A stretch of DNA of 40,316 bases from positions 1 through 40,316 of the forward strand of contig CAUJHO010000073.1 of the NCBI GenBank assembly GCA_963205025.1. The letters run 5' to 3'. Made by a program: the position numbers and the translations under genes. Origin of the DNA: Pseudomonadota bacterium (lineage in GTDB: Bacteria > Pseudomonadota > Alphaproteobacteria > Caulobacterales > Caulobacteraceae). Shown piece by piece: positions 23,752 to 33,059 of this stretch (positions are counted from its first letter, which is position 1; every line of letters begins with the position of its first letter). Below the pieces are notes generated by a model that was given only the letters and a program-made list of their open reading frames with translations, was not told where the DNA came from and searched no databases.

Positions 23752-25836
23752 CTAGACCACGCCGATCGTCTTCAGGCGTGCGCGCGGATGAACCTCATTC
23801 TGGCTCATGACGACCGTCTGGCCGCGGAAGCGTTCAATGATCGAGCGTACATAGGGCCGGATCATGGGTCCGGTCAGCAGCACGGCGGCATCCCCCGACT
23901 GGGCTGCGCGTTCGAACACCTCCCGCACTTCGCGGATGAAGGCCTGAAGCTTGGATGGGGCCATGGCCAGTTGGCGGTCTTCGCCCTGCCCGGCCAGGGA
24001 CTCGGCAAACGCCATCTCCCATTCGGGCGACAGGGTGATGATCGGCAAGGCCCCGTCGGGGCCCTGGTTCTGATGGCAGATCTGCTTGGCCAGCCGGGTG
24101 CGAACGTGCTCGACCAGTTGGGTGACACTGGCGGTATGAGGGGCGGCCTCGGCCAGCCCTTCCAGAATGGTCGGCAGGTCGCGGATCGACACGCGCTCGC
24201 GCAGCAGGGCCTGGAGCACCCGCTGAACCGTCGTGGTCGTCACCACAGACGGGATCAGGTCCTCGACCAGCTTCTTCTCCTCGTCCGGCAGGTCCTTCAG
24301 CAGCTTCTGGACCTCGGCATAGGACAGGAGATCCGGCATGTTGTCCTTGAGAATCTCGGTCAGGTGCGTCGTCAGCACCGTCGAGGGATCCACCAGGGTG
24401 TAGCCGCGGAAGGTCGCCTCTTCGCGCAAGGATTCGTCGATCCAGGTCGCCGGCAGCCCGAAGGCCGGCTCGCGCATATGTTCGCCGGGCAGTTCCACCT
24501 GGCGGCCGCCGGGGTCCATGGCCATCAGCTGCCCCAGACGCACCTCACCGCTCCCGGCCTCCATCTCCTTGATGCGGATGGCATAGCCCTGGGTCGCCAG
24601 CCGCATGTTGTCGAGGATCCGCACCGGCGGCATGACGAAGCCGAATTCGGCCGCCAGGGTGCGACGCAGGGCCTTGATCTGGTCGGTCAGGCGCCGGCCT
24701 TCCAGATCGTTGATCAGGCTCAGCAGGGCATAGCCCAGCTCGATCTTGACGTCGTCGATCGCCAGGGTCGCCGAAATCGGCTCCTCGGCCGGGGCCGCAG
24801 GCGCCGCCGCCTCGACCGCGACCGGCTCTTCCTTCTTGCGCCCCAGGCGCCAGGCCAGGAATCCGGCTCCGAAGGCGATGCCGGCAAACGGCAACAGCGG
24901 CATGCCGGGGATCAGGCCGATCACGCCCGACGCCGCCGCCACCATGCCCAGAGACACCGGATTGGTCGCCAACTGGTTGACCAAGGCCTTGTCGGCCGAG
25001 CCCTCGACCCCCGCCTTGGATACCAGGAAGCCGGCGGCAATCGACACGATCAGAGCCGGGACCTGGGTGACCAGGCCGTCACCGATGGTCATCACGACAT
25101 AGGAATTGGCCGCGTCACCGGCCGACATCTCGTGCTGCATCATGCCGATCAGGATGCCGCCGATGGCATTGATGGCCGTGATGATCAGCCCGGCGATGGC
25201 ATCGCCGCGCACGAATTTGGAGGCACCGTCCATGGCCCCGAAGAAGGTCGATTCCTGCTCCAGTTCCTTGCGGCGGCGCTTGGCCTCGGTTTCGTCGATC
25301 AGCCCGGCCGACAGGTCCGCGTCGATCGCCATCTGCTTGCCCGGCATGGAATCCAGGGTGAAGCGGGCGCTGACCTCTGCGATGCGGGTCGAGCCCTTGG
25401 TGATGACGACGAAGTTCACCACCAGCAGGATCGCAAAGACAATCAGCCCGATGACGAAATTGCCGCTCATCATCAGTTGGCCGAAGCCCTGGATGATCTG
25501 GCCGGCGCTGTCGGCCCCTTCGTGGCCGTGGCTGAGGATCAGGCGCGTCGACGCCAGGTTCAGCCCCAGCCGAAACAGGGTCGCGACCAGCAGCACCGTC
25601 GGGAAGATCGCGAAGTCCAGCGGCTTCTTGATCAGCAGCGACGTCATCAGGATCAGCACCGATGACATGATCGACACCGCCAGCAGCAGGTCCAGGATCA
25701 CCGTCGGGATCGGCACGATCAGCAGCACGACGATGAGCAGAACGCCCAGCGCCAGCGCGACCTCGCCACGCATCAGCCAGCCCGCGACCTCCTTGGTCGT
25801 CAGACGGTTCGACTGCGGAACGGCGGCATCGGTCAT
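23752..25836 (-). CDS. flhA: Flagellar type III export gate protein FlhA
   Basis: FlhA forms the membrane gate and cytoplasmic docking ring of the flagellar export apparatus. The 694-residue protein has about eight N-terminal helices, with the FHIPEP signature region (FPTVLLVATLFRLGLNLASTR), TRIAEVSARFTLDSMPGKQMAIDADL and FVRGDAIAGLII. The C-terminal soluble domain has the substrate-docking segments IRIKEMEAGSGEVRLG and YTLVDPSTVLTTHLTEI. Its ATG overlaps the stop of the beta-lactamase gene by four bases (ATGA). It is the last recognised flagellar gene of the operon in this window. Confidence 0.96.
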   Translation of the reverse strand: MTDAAVPQSNRLTTKEVAGWLMRGEVALALGVLLIVVLLIVPIPTVILDLLLAVSIMSSVLILMTSLLIKKPLDFAIFPTVLLVATLFRLGLNLASTRLILSHGHEGADSAGQIIQGFGQLMMSGNFVIGLIVFAILLVVNFVVITKGSTRIAEVSARFTLDSMPGKQMAIDADLSAGLIDETEAKRRRKELEQESTFFGAMDGASKFVRGDAIAGLIITAINAIGGILIGMMQHEMSAGDAANSYVVMTIGDGLVTQVPALIVSIAAGFLVSKAGVEGSADKALVNQLATNPVSLGMVAAASGVIGLIPGMPLLPFAGIAFGAGFLAWRLGRKKEEPVAVEAAAPAAPAEEPISATLAIDDVKIELGYALLSLINDLEGRRLTDQIKALRRTLAAEFGFVMPPVRILDNMRLATQGYAIRIKEMEAGSGEVRLGQLMAMDPGGRQVELPGEHMREPAFGLPATWIDESLREEATFRGYTLVDPSTVLTTHLTEILKDNMPDLLSYAEVQKLLKDLPDEEKKLVEDLIPSVVTTTTVQRVLQALLRERVSIRDLPTILEGLAEAAPHTASVTQLVEHVRTRLAKQICHQNQGPDGALPIITLSPEWEMAFAESLAGQGEDRQLAMAPSKLQAFIREVREVFERAAQSGDAAVLLTGPMIRPYVRSIIERFRGQTVVMSQNEVHPRARLKTIGVV

Positions 25837-26723
25837 GCGCGGCCCAATTCGATCAGGGCCAGACGCGTGGCCTCTGCGATCAGGGCATCATTGGCGGCAT
25901 CAGACGAAGCCGGCGTGGCATGATTGTAAGCCGCGACGACAATCGGTGTCCCGGTAGGCGGATACAGGACACCGATATCATTGGTCGGTCCATAGCCGCC
26001 GGTGCCGGTCTTGTGTGCAACCGTCCAGCCAGCCGGAACGCCGGCCTTGATACGGCCCACGCCCGTCGGACTGTTGATCATCCAAGCCAGCAACATCGCC
26101 TTGTGTTCAGCACTCAGCGGTGTGTCCGCATCAATCAACAGGCGCTTCAGATTCGCGGCCGACTGCAAGGGTTGGATGGTGTCCTTGTCGCCATCCAGCC
26201 GATTCATTTCCGGCTCAAAGCGATCGACCCGCGTCTCGAGGTCGCCGATCCCGCGATAGAAGGCCCGCATCGGCTCAAGCCCGCCCATGGCATTCAGCAG
26301 AAGATTGGCCGCCGGATTGTCGCTGACCTCGACCGTCCCCTGCATCAAGTCCTGGACCGCAAGAGAGGATCCGATGGCCGGTTCGGTGACCGGAGCATGG
26401 TTGACCATATCGGCGCGCGTGATCGGGATCCGGCGATCCAGTTGTTCTTCCCCCTCCTGAACGCGCAGAAAGGTCGCCGCCGCGAGAAACATCTTGAAGG
26501 TCGAGCAGTACACGAACCGCTCCTGACCCCGCCACGACAGCACACGCCCACTGCCGAGGTCGTGGGCGACGAAACCCAGGCGTGCGCCGTCGCGAGCCTC
26601 CAGCCCTGACAGGTCGATCGGCTGAGGCACGATCGGAGCGGTCGCTGCGGGGGACGCGCCGGCGCAACCGACCATCGACGCGGCTCCCAATCCAGCCAGG
26701 ATGACACGCCGGTCCATCATCAT
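25833..26723 (-). CDS. Class A serine beta-lactamase (predicted lipoprotein)
   Basis: All class A motifs are present. The active-site STFK has S74 and K77, SDN is at 134-136, the omega-loop E170-P-E-M-N174 corresponds to Glu166 and Asn170, and KTG is at 238-240 followed by TGGYGPTNDIGVL. The 296-residue precursor starts [20 protein letters not shown], which fits a lipoprotein signal (Cys20) with Tat-like arginines. It would hydrolyse beta-lactams in the periplasm. The start overlaps the flbD stop as TGATG and the stop overlaps the flhA start as ATGA. This places the gene inside the flagellar operon with tight coupling. No mobile-element marks are seen. The hydrolysis spectrum cannot be read. 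Confidence 0.93.
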   Translation of the reverse strand: MMMDRRVILAGLGAASMVGCAGASPAATAPIVPQPIDLSGLEARDGARLGFVAHDLGSGRVLSWRGQERFVYCSTFKMFLAAATFLRVQEGEEQLDRRIPITRADMVNHAPVTEPAIGSSLAVQDLMQGTVEVSDNPAANLLLNAMGGLEPMRAFYRGIGDLETRVDRFEPEMNRLDGDKDTIQPLQSAANLKRLLIDADTPLSAEHKAMLLAWMINSPTGVGRIKAGVPAGWTVAHKTGTGGYGPTNDIGVLYPPTGTPIVVAAYNHATPASSDAANDALIAEATRLALIELGRA

Positions 26724-28084
26724 CAGGCGGCTGCAACACCCGACTGCGGCTGGGGCACATCGACGCCGGCGGCGGTATATTCGTTCAGCTTATTGCGCAG
26801 CGTCCGAATGGAAATGCCCAGAATGTTGGCGGCATGGGTGCGGTTGCCCAGACAGTGGTTCAGGGTGTCCAGAATCAGGGCCTGTTCCATCTGGGCGACC
26901 GTCTGACCGACGAAGGCGCGCGACACCGCATCCGCCGCCTGGGCGGCCCGCCCTGCAGGCCCCTGGTCCAGTGACGCCAGCGGCTTGCCGTCCGGCAGGG
27001 CGATGGCGTCCTCGTCGATCTCGTCGCCCGGAGCCAGCAGCACGGCACGGTGCATGGCGTTTTCAAGCTCGCGGACATTGCCGGGCCAGGCGTGGGATCG
27101 CATCCGGGACTGGGCCCCGGCCGACAGCGGACGGTGCGGCAGGCCGTTGGCGGCGGCGTACTTCTTGATGAAATGCTCCGACAGGGCGGTGATATCACCC
27201 GGCCGCTCGCGCAGCGCCGGCAGGCGCAGGTTCACGACGTTTAGGCGGTACAGCAGGTCCTCTCGGAAGGTCCCCTCACGCACCGCCCGACCCAGATCCC
27301 GGTTCGACGTCGCCAGAATGCGAATGTCGACCTTGACCGGCTTGTTGCCGCCAACACGATCAATGACCCGTTCCTGGATGGCGCGTAGCAGCTTGGCCTG
27401 AAGCCGGGCGTCCATTTCCGAGATTTCGTCCAGCAGCAGGGTGCCGCCGTCCGCTTCTTCGAACTTGCCGATGCGACGCGCCACGGCCCCGGTGAAGGCT
27501 CCCTTCTCGTGGCCGAACAGCTCGGATTCCAGCAGATTGTCGGGGATAGCGGCGCAGTTGACGCTGATGAAAGGCTGATCGGCCCGCCGGGACTTCTGGT
27601 GCAGGTAGCGCGCCATGACCTCCTTGCCGACCCCGCTCTCGCCCGTGATCAGGACCGAGGCCTCTGACTTGGCGACCTGATCGGCCAGTCGAATTACCGC
27701 CTCCATGGCCGGATCGCGGCTGATCATCGGCCGTTCGTCGTCCGATACGGCGGCCAGAATGGCGGCGATCAGGGCCGCATCGGGCGGCAGGGGGATGAAC
27801 TCCTTGGCCCCCGCGTCGATCGCCGCGGCAGCCTTTTCAGGGTCGGCCCCGACGCCGCAGGCGACGACCGGAACGTGAATCCGCTCGGCATCATTGGCAG
27901 CGATGAGGGCGGCGATATCGAGGTCGTAATCGACCATCAGCAGATCCGCCCCCTGGCCTCGCCGAAGGGTGTCGGTCGCCTGATCGGCGCGTTCGACATG
28001 GCTGACCTTGGCCCCCTGGGCCATGGCCATCTTGACGGCTGCCGCCAGCTGTCCGCTCAGTTTTCCGACCACCAGAAGCCGCAT
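26723..28084 (-). CDS. flbD: Sigma-54-dependent flagellar regulator FlbD
   Basis: FlbD activates late flagellar sigma-54 promoters and represses early ones in Caulobacter. The 453-residue protein has an N-terminal receiver-like domain (1-118), an AAA+ domain with Walker A GESGVGKE (148-155), the sigma-54 contact GAFTGA (195-200) and Walker B TLLLDE (215-220), and a C-terminal Fis-type helix-turn-helix ([21 protein letters not shown] region). The receiver keeps D52 in MVDYDLD but lacks the N-terminal acidic pair (it begins [10 protein letters not shown]), and the Thr/Ser and Lys positions are altered (ACGVGA, FIPLPP). This agrees with phosphorylation-independent control by FliX-like partners. 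It is downstream of fliN. Confidence 0.94.
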   Translation of the reverse strand: MRLLVVGKLSGQLAAAVKMAMAQGAKVSHVERADQATDTLRRGQGADLLMVDYDLDIAALIAANDAERIHVPVVACGVGADPEKAAAAIDAGAKEFIPLPPDAALIAAILAAVSDDERPMISRDPAMEAVIRLADQVAKSEASVLITGESGVGKEVMARYLHQKSRRADQPFISVNCAAIPDNLLESELFGHEKGAFTGAVARRIGKFEEADGGTLLLDEISEMDARLQAKLLRAIQERVIDRVGGNKPVKVDIRILATSNRDLGRAVREGTFREDLLYRLNVVNLRLPALRERPGDITALSEHFIKKYAAANGLPHRPLSAGAQSRMRSHAWPGNVRELENAMHRAVLLAPGDEIDEDAIALPDGKPLASLDQGPAGRAAQAADAVSRAFVGQTVAQMEQALILDTLNHCLGNRTHAANILGISIRTLRNKLNEYTAAGVDVPQPQSGVAAA

Positions 28085-28111
28085 GATCGTTTCTCCTACC
28101 TAGATGGCCGC

Positions 28112-28447
28112 TTATGCAGCCTGGTCTTCGCTCTTGATGATTTCCGTCATGGTGACGCCGAGACGATCGTCGATGACGACGACTTCGCCTCGGGCGACCA
28201 GGCGATTGTTCACATAGATGTCGATGGCCTCGCCGACCTTGCGGTCCAGCTCCAGCACGCTGCCGGCCCCCAGCTTGAGAAGCTGGGCCACGCTCATGTT
28301 GGCCTTGCCGAGGACCGCCGAGATCCCGACGGGCACATCAAACACCGGTGCCAGGTCGATGGCCGATTTCTCGTCGGCTCCGTCTGCGGTCACCAGCGCC
28401 AGTGACTCGGGGAATTCCTCCAGGGGCAGGTCATTCTCAGCCATCAC
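28112..28447 (-). CDS. fliN: Flagellar motor switch protein FliN
   Basis: FliN forms the lower part of the C ring and helps dock export substrates. The 111-residue protein has the SpoA/FliN domain: FDVPVGISAVLGKANMSVAQLLKLGAGSVLELDRKVGEAIDIYVNNRLVARGEVVVIDDRLGVTMTEI in shorter blocks, with VLELDRKVGEAIDI and NNRLVARGEVVVID as the family signature. It overlaps the flbE stop by four bases and is followed by flbD after 27 bases. This order matches the Caulobacter fliF operon. Confidence 0.95.
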   Translation of the reverse strand: MMAENDLPLEEFPESLALVTADGADEKSAIDLAPVFDVPVGISAVLGKANMSVAQLLKLGAGSVLELDRKVGEAIDIYVNNRLVARGEVVVIDDRLGVTMTEIIKSEDQAA

Positions 28448-29094
28448 GACTCTCCATTGAGCAGATCGACGTCGCCGTCGGTTTCGGCCGAAAGCGCGGC
28501 CTTGAGCGCATCACGCACGCGGCCCGCCGCCTCGGCAGGATCGTATTCAGCCCGACCGTCGGGCCACTCCAGAACAAAGGCCGCAGGGGCCAGGCCAGCT
28601 TCGTCGCGAACGAGGACCCGACCCGCAAATCCAGCGTCGCTGGCGGCCTTCTCGACCGCCGCCTGAACAGCGGCGTCGGTGGCGTTGACACGAACCACCA
28701 ATCGGGCCACCGCCGCCAACTCCTGGGCCATGGTCTCCAGGGCCGCCGTGAGCGGAACCTGCGGGAAGTGTTTGAGCGCGCCGCTGCCGACGATCTCTCC
28801 GGTCGTGACGGCGAGGCTGGCCGCCTCGGAGCGATAGCGCGCCACGAGTTGATCCAGCCCGCCCAGCGCCTGAACACAGGCCGTCGAGATCTGTTCGAGA
28901 GCTTCGGCCAGACGACCTTCGTCACGGCGCTGCTGATCCGCCTGGCCCTCGCGGAAGGCCTCGGCCCGGATGAGTTCGACCTCCGCCGGCGAATAGGCGC
29001 GCTTGATGCGCGGCAGCGGGGCCTCGGACATCACCCGGCCGTCATCGTCGAACCAGGTGTCAAAGCCGAATTTCTGGGGGGCGACGTTGCTCAT
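28444..29094 (-). CDS. flbE: FlbE, FliH-like flagellar assembly protein
   Basis: The 216-residue protein sits at the FliH position between fliG and fliN and fits the Caulobacter FlbE family. It opens with FGFDTWFDDDGRV, has a long charged helical stretch (AEVELIRAEAFREGQADQQRRDEGRLAEALEQ, read in pieces) and ends in a small alpha/beta region with VLEWPDGRAEYDP. FliH proteins bind the export ATPase FliI and link it to the C ring. Similarity is mainly positional plus the helical pattern, so the name is partly inferred. It overlaps fliG and fliN, which implies coupling. Confidence 0.85.
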   Translation of the reverse strand: MSNVAPQKFGFDTWFDDDGRVMSEAPLPRIKRAYSPAEVELIRAEAFREGQADQQRRDEGRLAEALEQISTACVQALGGLDQLVARYRSEAASLAVTTGEIVGSGALKHFPQVPLTAALETMAQELAAVARLVVRVNATDAAVQAAVEKAASDAGFAGRVLVRDEAGLAPAAFVLEWPDGRAEYDPAEAAGRVRDALKAALSAETDGDVDLLNGES

Positions 29095-30131
29095 CAGTAG
29101 ATCAACTCATCATCGCCGCTCTGGCCGGCCAGCATGATCTCGCCCTTGGCGGCGAGGTCCTTGGCGACCTGCACCATGGCTGTCTGGGCGTTATCGACGT
29201 CCTTGAGGCGGACCGGACCCATGGATTCCATGTCTTCCCGCATGATCTTGGCGGCGCGCTCGCTCATGTTCGAGAAGAACATCTCGCGCAGGGTGTCAGA
29301 GGCCCCCTTCATGGCCAGGCCCAGTTGGTCCTTCTCGACGGCGCGCAGCAGGGTCTGGACGCCGCCGGGATCGAGCCGCGACAGGTCTTCAAAGACGAAC
29401 ATCAGGGCCCGGATGCGCTCAGCGGATTCGCGATTGCGCTCTTCCAGGGCGGTGACGAACCGGCTCTCGGTCTGGCGGTCGAAGTTGTTGAAGATCTCGG
29501 CCATCATCTCGTGGCTGTCCCGCTTGGAGGTACGGGCCAGGTTCGACATGAATTCGTTCCGCAGGGTCTGTTCGATCTTGTCGAGGATCTCGCGCTGGAC
29601 CGGTTCCATGCGAAGCATCCGCTGGACGCACTCGAGGGCAAAATCCTCAGGCAGCGCCGTCAGGACCCGCGAGGCGTGTTCAGGCTTCACCTTCGACAGC
29701 ACCACCGCCACCGTCTGGGGGTATTCGTTCTTGAGGTAGTTGGCGAGAACGACCTCATTCACATTGCCCAGCTTGTCCCACATGGTCCGGCCGGCCGGAC
29801 CTCGGATTTCCTCCATCAGGCCATCGACCTTGTCGGGAGGCATGAAGGCGGTCAGCAGCCGCTGGGTCTGCTCGAACGACCCCATCAGCGAGCCGGCCCC
29901 GCCGACGCCCGAGACGAACTCGACCATGATGTCTTCGACGACATTGGCCTGAACATTGCCCAGGGCCGCCATGGCCTGGGAGATCTCCTTGATCTCCTCC
30001 TCGTCCAGGCCCTCCCACAGGCGGGTGTGTTCCTCGCCCAGGGCCAGCAGGATGACGGCCGCCTTCTCCGGCCCGGTCAGCCGTTTAGCGTCATCCACGG
30101 ACGGCTTGCGCGTAACCAGACGTCCCGCCAT
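29094..30131 (-). CDS. fliG: Flagellar motor switch protein FliG
   Basis: FliG sits on the MS ring, generates torque with the stator and sets rotation direction. The 345-residue protein has the N-terminal FliF-binding region ([23 protein letters not shown]), the middle domain with the EHPQ-like motif ([24 protein letters not shown]), and a C-terminal torque domain with charged residues ([40 protein letters not shown]). The overlap with fliF is a single base (TGATG-like), and flbE follows directly. Confidence 0.97.
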   Translation of the reverse strand: MAGRLVTRKPSVDDAKRLTGPEKAAVILLALGEEHTRLWEGLDEEEIKEISQAMAALGNVQANVVEDIMVEFVSGVGGAGSLMGSFEQTQRLLTAFMPPDKVDGLMEEIRGPAGRTMWDKLGNVNEVVLANYLKNEYPQTVAVVLSKVKPEHASRVLTALPEDFALECVQRMLRMEPVQREILDKIEQTLRNEFMSNLARTSKRDSHEMMAEIFNNFDRQTESRFVTALEERNRESAERIRALMFVFEDLSRLDPGGVQTLLRAVEKDQLGLAMKGASDTLREMFFSNMSERAAKIMREDMESMGPVRLKDVDNAQTAMVQVAKDLAAKGEIMLAGQSGDDELIY

Positions 30132-31777
30132 CAGCTTTCGTGCACCCAGCTACGCAGGATCGCCGTCGATTCATCGGGGTGGCTTTCCACGAACTCCGAG
30201 ACCTTGCGGACCGACGAGGCCTTCACCTGACCTTCGATGCGCGCAATATCGAGGCGCTGGTCCATTTCCGACGGCGGCAGGGCTGGTGCCCCCGAACCGC
30301 CGATCTGGCCCATGCCCTGCCCGCCGCCGCCGCCGCCATCCGGCCCACCGGCCGTCGCGGCCGCGATCATCGGCATGCCGCCGCCGGTCGTCGCCTTCAC
30401 CAGCGGACGCAGGACGAAGAAGATCAGCAGGGCCCCGACGATGAACAGGACCAGCAGCTGAACGCCCCACAGAATGTCGTCGCTGTCGAAGTCGAACATG
30501 CCGCCGGTCGCCTCGGTGCCGCCTACGGCCGCGCCGTCCGGCCGCGCGAAGCGGACGTTGACGACCTCCACCTGGTCGCCGCGCGATTCGTTGAAGCCCA
30601 TGGCTGAGCGGACCAGTTGCTGAATCCGCTGCATGTCCTCCTCGGACCGGGGCGCATAGGTCGGCTCGCCCTCACCGCCCGCAGCCGGGGTCACCACACC
30701 ATCAACTGCCACCGCGACCGACAGCCGCTGGATGGTGCCCGGCTCACGCACCGTCGTGGTGACGGTGTTGGAAATCTCGTAGTTGGTGGTCTCGCCCGTC
30801 TCGTCTGACGACGAGGTCGGGCCTTGCGCGGCTGCGGCGTCCTGTTCGCCCTCAGGCAGTTGCTCCTCGACGCCGACGACACCGCCGTTGGTTCCCTGGC
30901 TGTCGGACGAGTTGGATTGCTGGCTCGAGGTCGAGCGCACGACCTGGCCGTCCGGATCGAACTCCTGGGCCTGAACGGTCTGACGGCTCTCGTCGATATC
31001 AGCGGTGACCTGAACTCGCGCGGCCCCCGGACCGACCACGCCCTCAACCAGGTTGAGCAGCGTCGCCTGCAGTCTTGTCTCGATCTCGGTGCGGCGCTCC
31101 GAGGCCGCAGCTGCGGTGAACCCTTCACCTTCGCCACCCGCCGCCAGCAGACGATTGTTGCCGTCGACAATGGTGACCCGATCCGGCCGCAGCCCGGTCA
31201 CCGCGGTCGACACCAGTTGCTGGATCGCCTGGACCTCTTCGCTGGTCATTTCGCGGCCGCCGGTATCGACGCTGACCGAGGCCGTAACCGGTGCCGCCTC
31301 GGCCTGGAACAGCTGGCGCTCCGGCAAGGCGATCAGGACGCGGGCCGAGTTGACGCCGCGCATCGACATCAGGGTGCGCGCGATCTCGCCCTCGATCGCC
31401 CGCTTGCGATTCATGTTCTGCTGGAACTCGGTCTGGCCGAGGGCCGACTGGGCGTCGAACAGTTCGTAGCCGACGCTACCGGAGGTCACCAGGCCCTGCT
31501 CGGCCAGCATCAGCCGCGCCGTTCCGACGTCATCCCGATTGACCAGGATGGTGGACCCGTCGCCGCGCGCCTCGTACTTGATTCCGGCCTGGTCGAGCGC
31601 GGCGGTGACCTCAGCTGCCTCGCGCAGATCGAGGTTTGAATAGAGCAAGGCCGTCGGCGCTTCGCCGACCCGCAACATCAGGGCGACCAGTACCGCGGCA
31701 ACGCCGGCGGCAACGCCCACCAGGGCTGCGAGGCGGCCAATGCCAAATCTCTGTAACGCTGCTGTAAAGCCGCCCAC
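30131..31777 (-). CDS. fliF: Flagellar MS-ring protein FliF
   Basis: FliF builds the inner-membrane MS ring. The 548-residue protein has a first membrane helix at about 16-36, the YscJ/FliF domain ([62 protein letters not shown] read as separate motifs), a long Glu/Ser-rich periplasmic linker (about 280-340), a second helix at about 440-465 ([16 protein letters not shown]), and a C-terminal FliG-binding tail. It is the first gene of the operon. Upstream lie a CtrA-like motif and a dyad. Confidence 0.96.
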   Translation of the reverse strand: MGGFTAALQRFGIGRLAALVGVAAGVAAVLVALMLRVGEAPTALLYSNLDLREAAEVTAALDQAGIKYEARGDGSTILVNRDDVGTARLMLAEQGLVTSGSVGYELFDAQSALGQTEFQQNMNRKRAIEGEIARTLMSMRGVNSARVLIALPERQLFQAEAAPVTASVSVDTGGREMTSEEVQAIQQLVSTAVTGLRPDRVTIVDGNNRLLAAGGEGEGFTAAAASERRTEIETRLQATLLNLVEGVVGPGAARVQVTADIDESRQTVQAQEFDPDGQVVRSTSSQQSNSSDSQGTNGGVVGVEEQLPEGEQDAAAAQGPTSSSDETGETTNYEISNTVTTTVREPGTIQRLSVAVAVDGVVTPAAGGEGEPTYAPRSEEDMQRIQQLVRSAMGFNESRGDQVEVVNVRFARPDGAAVGGTEATGGMFDFDSDDILWGVQLLVLFIVGALLIFFVLRPLVKATTGGGMPMIAAATAGGPDGGGGGGQGMGQIGGSGAPALPPSEMDQRLDIARIEGQVKASSVRKVSEFVESHPDESTAILRSWVHES

Positions 31778-31820
31778 GCTTTCCGCCCTCAGACCAGAAT
31801 CGGACGACCGACCCCCACTA

Positions 31821-31833
31821 GGCAGAAAGTGCC
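31821..31833 (-). promoter_or_regulatory. Dyad upstream of fliF, candidate FlbD (ftr-like) element
   Basis: GGCAGAAAGTGCC reads as GGCA-five bases-TGCC, a short dyad 44 bases before the fliF start and between it and the CtrA-like motif. In Caulobacter, FlbD represses fliF through an element near the promoter. The match here is by position and symmetry only. Confidence 0.3.
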
Positions 31834-31843
31834 GCCCGGGTGG

Positions 31844-31858
31844 TAAACGGGCTGTTAA
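31844..31858 (-). promoter_or_regulatory. CtrA-like site upstream of fliF
   Basis: On the minus strand the motif is TTAA-CAGCCCG-TTTA, one base off the TTAA-N7-TTAA consensus, and continues as CC. It lies about 67 bases before the fliF ATG. Caulobacter fliF is a known CtrA-controlled class II promoter, so this is a plausible counterpart. Another TTAA at 31868-31871 has the wrong spacing (nine bases) and is not counted. Confidence 0.5.
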
Positions 31859-31889
31859 GCCCGGGCGTTAAAACGACGTCTGGCAGCGA

Positions 31890-32969
31890 TCAGAGCGGGC
31901 GTGTCGCCCGGGCGGCCTGGATCCGGCCTTCGGCGATGGCGTCAGCGATTTCGTGGGTCGGACGGCCCTCGTCGGCGGCCCGATCGTAGATCTCGTTGAG
32001 CGTTTCCATCAGGCGGACCAGCTTGCGCTCAACCCAGGCCGGATCATACGAGCCGCCGGTCTGGCGCGCCGTCAGTTCGGACGCCACATTGATGATACCG
32101 CCGGCATTGACGACATAGTCGGGCGCGTACAGCACGCCCGCCGCCGCCAGCCGCTCGCCGATTTCCGGCGTCGCCAGCTGATTGTTTGCGGCTCCACAGA
32201 CGGCCCTGACCTTGAGGCGATCCAGTGTATCGGGGTTCAGGGTCGCCCCCAGGGCACACGGCGCATAGATGTCGGCCGCCACATCGTAGATGGCGTCAGG
32301 GGTGACAATCTCGGCGTTGGTCCGCTCGGCGACTTCACGCAGCGCCTGCTCGGCGATGTCGGTGATGATCAGCTTGGCGCCCGCTGCGTGCAGCTTGTCG
32401 CACAGATAGGCCCCCACATGGCCGGCGGCCCCCTGGACCGAAACGGTCAGGCCGTTGAGGTCGTCCTGGCCCCAGAGGCGCCTGGCCGTCTCGAGATTCG
32501 AGCGGAACACGCCTTCGGCCGTAACCGGGCTGGGATCGCCCGAGCCCCAGGGGCCGTCCGACAGGCCGAGTACATATTTCGTGACCTTGCGGGCCTCGGC
32601 GATGTCGGCAACCGAAACGCCAACGTCTTCCGCCGAATAGTAGCAGCCGCCCAGGGTGTCGATGGCGCGCCCGAAGGCCCGGAACAACTCGGGCGTCTTC
32701 TGGGTCTTGGCGTCACCGATGATGACCGACTTGCCGCCGCCCATCTCCAGATCCGCAACGGCGTTCTTGTAGCTCATGCCGCGAGACAGACGCAGCACAT
32801 CCGTCAGGGCCTCTTCCGACGAGCCGTAGTTCCACATCCTGCAGCCGCCGACGGCCGGGCCGCGGGCGGTGGAATGGACGGCGACGATAGCCTTCAGTCC
32901 GGTGGCTTCGTCGTAGAAGGCATGAACGCCTTCATGTCCTGCGAAGGACGGCGAATCGAAGAGGGTCAT
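31890..32969 (-). CDS. Leu/Phe/Val-type amino acid dehydrogenase
   Basis: An NAD-dependent enzyme of the Glu/Leu/Phe/Val dehydrogenase family that deaminates a hydrophobic amino acid to its 2-oxoacid. The roughly 359-residue protein shows VAVHSTARGPAVGGCRMW, the catalytic region KNAVADLEMGGGKSVIIGD with K68 and K80, TAEDVGVS-like SAEDVGVSVADI, and the Rossmann motif VQGAAGHVGAYLCDKL. Length matches leucine dehydrogenases more than GDH. I use ATG 32969 because GGGG lies six bases before it. A GTG at 32975 would add two codons. Substrate choice among Leu, Val and Phe is not decided by sequence inspection. Confidence 0.9.
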   Translation of the reverse strand: MTLFDSPSFAGHEGVHAFYDEATGLKAIVAVHSTARGPAVGGCRMWNYGSSEEALTDVLRLSRGMSYKNAVADLEMGGGKSVIIGDAKTQKTPELFRAFGRAIDTLGGCYYSAEDVGVSVADIAEARKVTKYVLGLSDGPWGSGDPSPVTAEGVFRSNLETARRLWGQDDLNGLTVSVQGAAGHVGAYLCDKLHAAGAKLIITDIAEQALREVAERTNAEIVTPDAIYDVAADIYAPCALGATLNPDTLDRLKVRAVCGAANNQLATPEIGERLAAAGVLYAPDYVVNAGGIINVASELTARQTGGSYDPAWVERKLVRLMETLNEIYDRAADEGRPTHEIADAIAEGRIQAARATRPL

Positions 32970-33059
32970 AGACACCCCGTGATCTGTTGAAGGGGGAATT
33001 TTGCGTCGGGGCGCCCCATACGCGCCTCCTTACGATAGGGCAAGCGTTGCCTTTGATGA

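Noticed and set aside
23740-23752. Dyad GGTCT-TGC-AGACC at the flhA stop codon as a terminator
   Set aside because: The loop is three bases, the stem five, and there is no T-run. The downstream kinase gene follows directly.
23788-25665. A 625-codon open frame on the plus strand opposite flhA
   Set aside because: It is antisense to an unmistakable FlhA. Its residue composition (Gln/Gly/Arg/His-rich) is the usual artefact of high-GC codon bias.
25833-26723. Beta-lactamase as a recently acquired mobile cassette
   Set aside because: There is no insertion sequence, attC-like site, integrase or direct repeats nearby. Base composition looks like its neighbours by eye, and both ends are interlocked with flagellar genes.
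31855-31871. TTAA-N9-TTAA upstream of fliF as a second CtrA site
   Set aside because: The spacing is nine bases, not the seven expected for CtrA.
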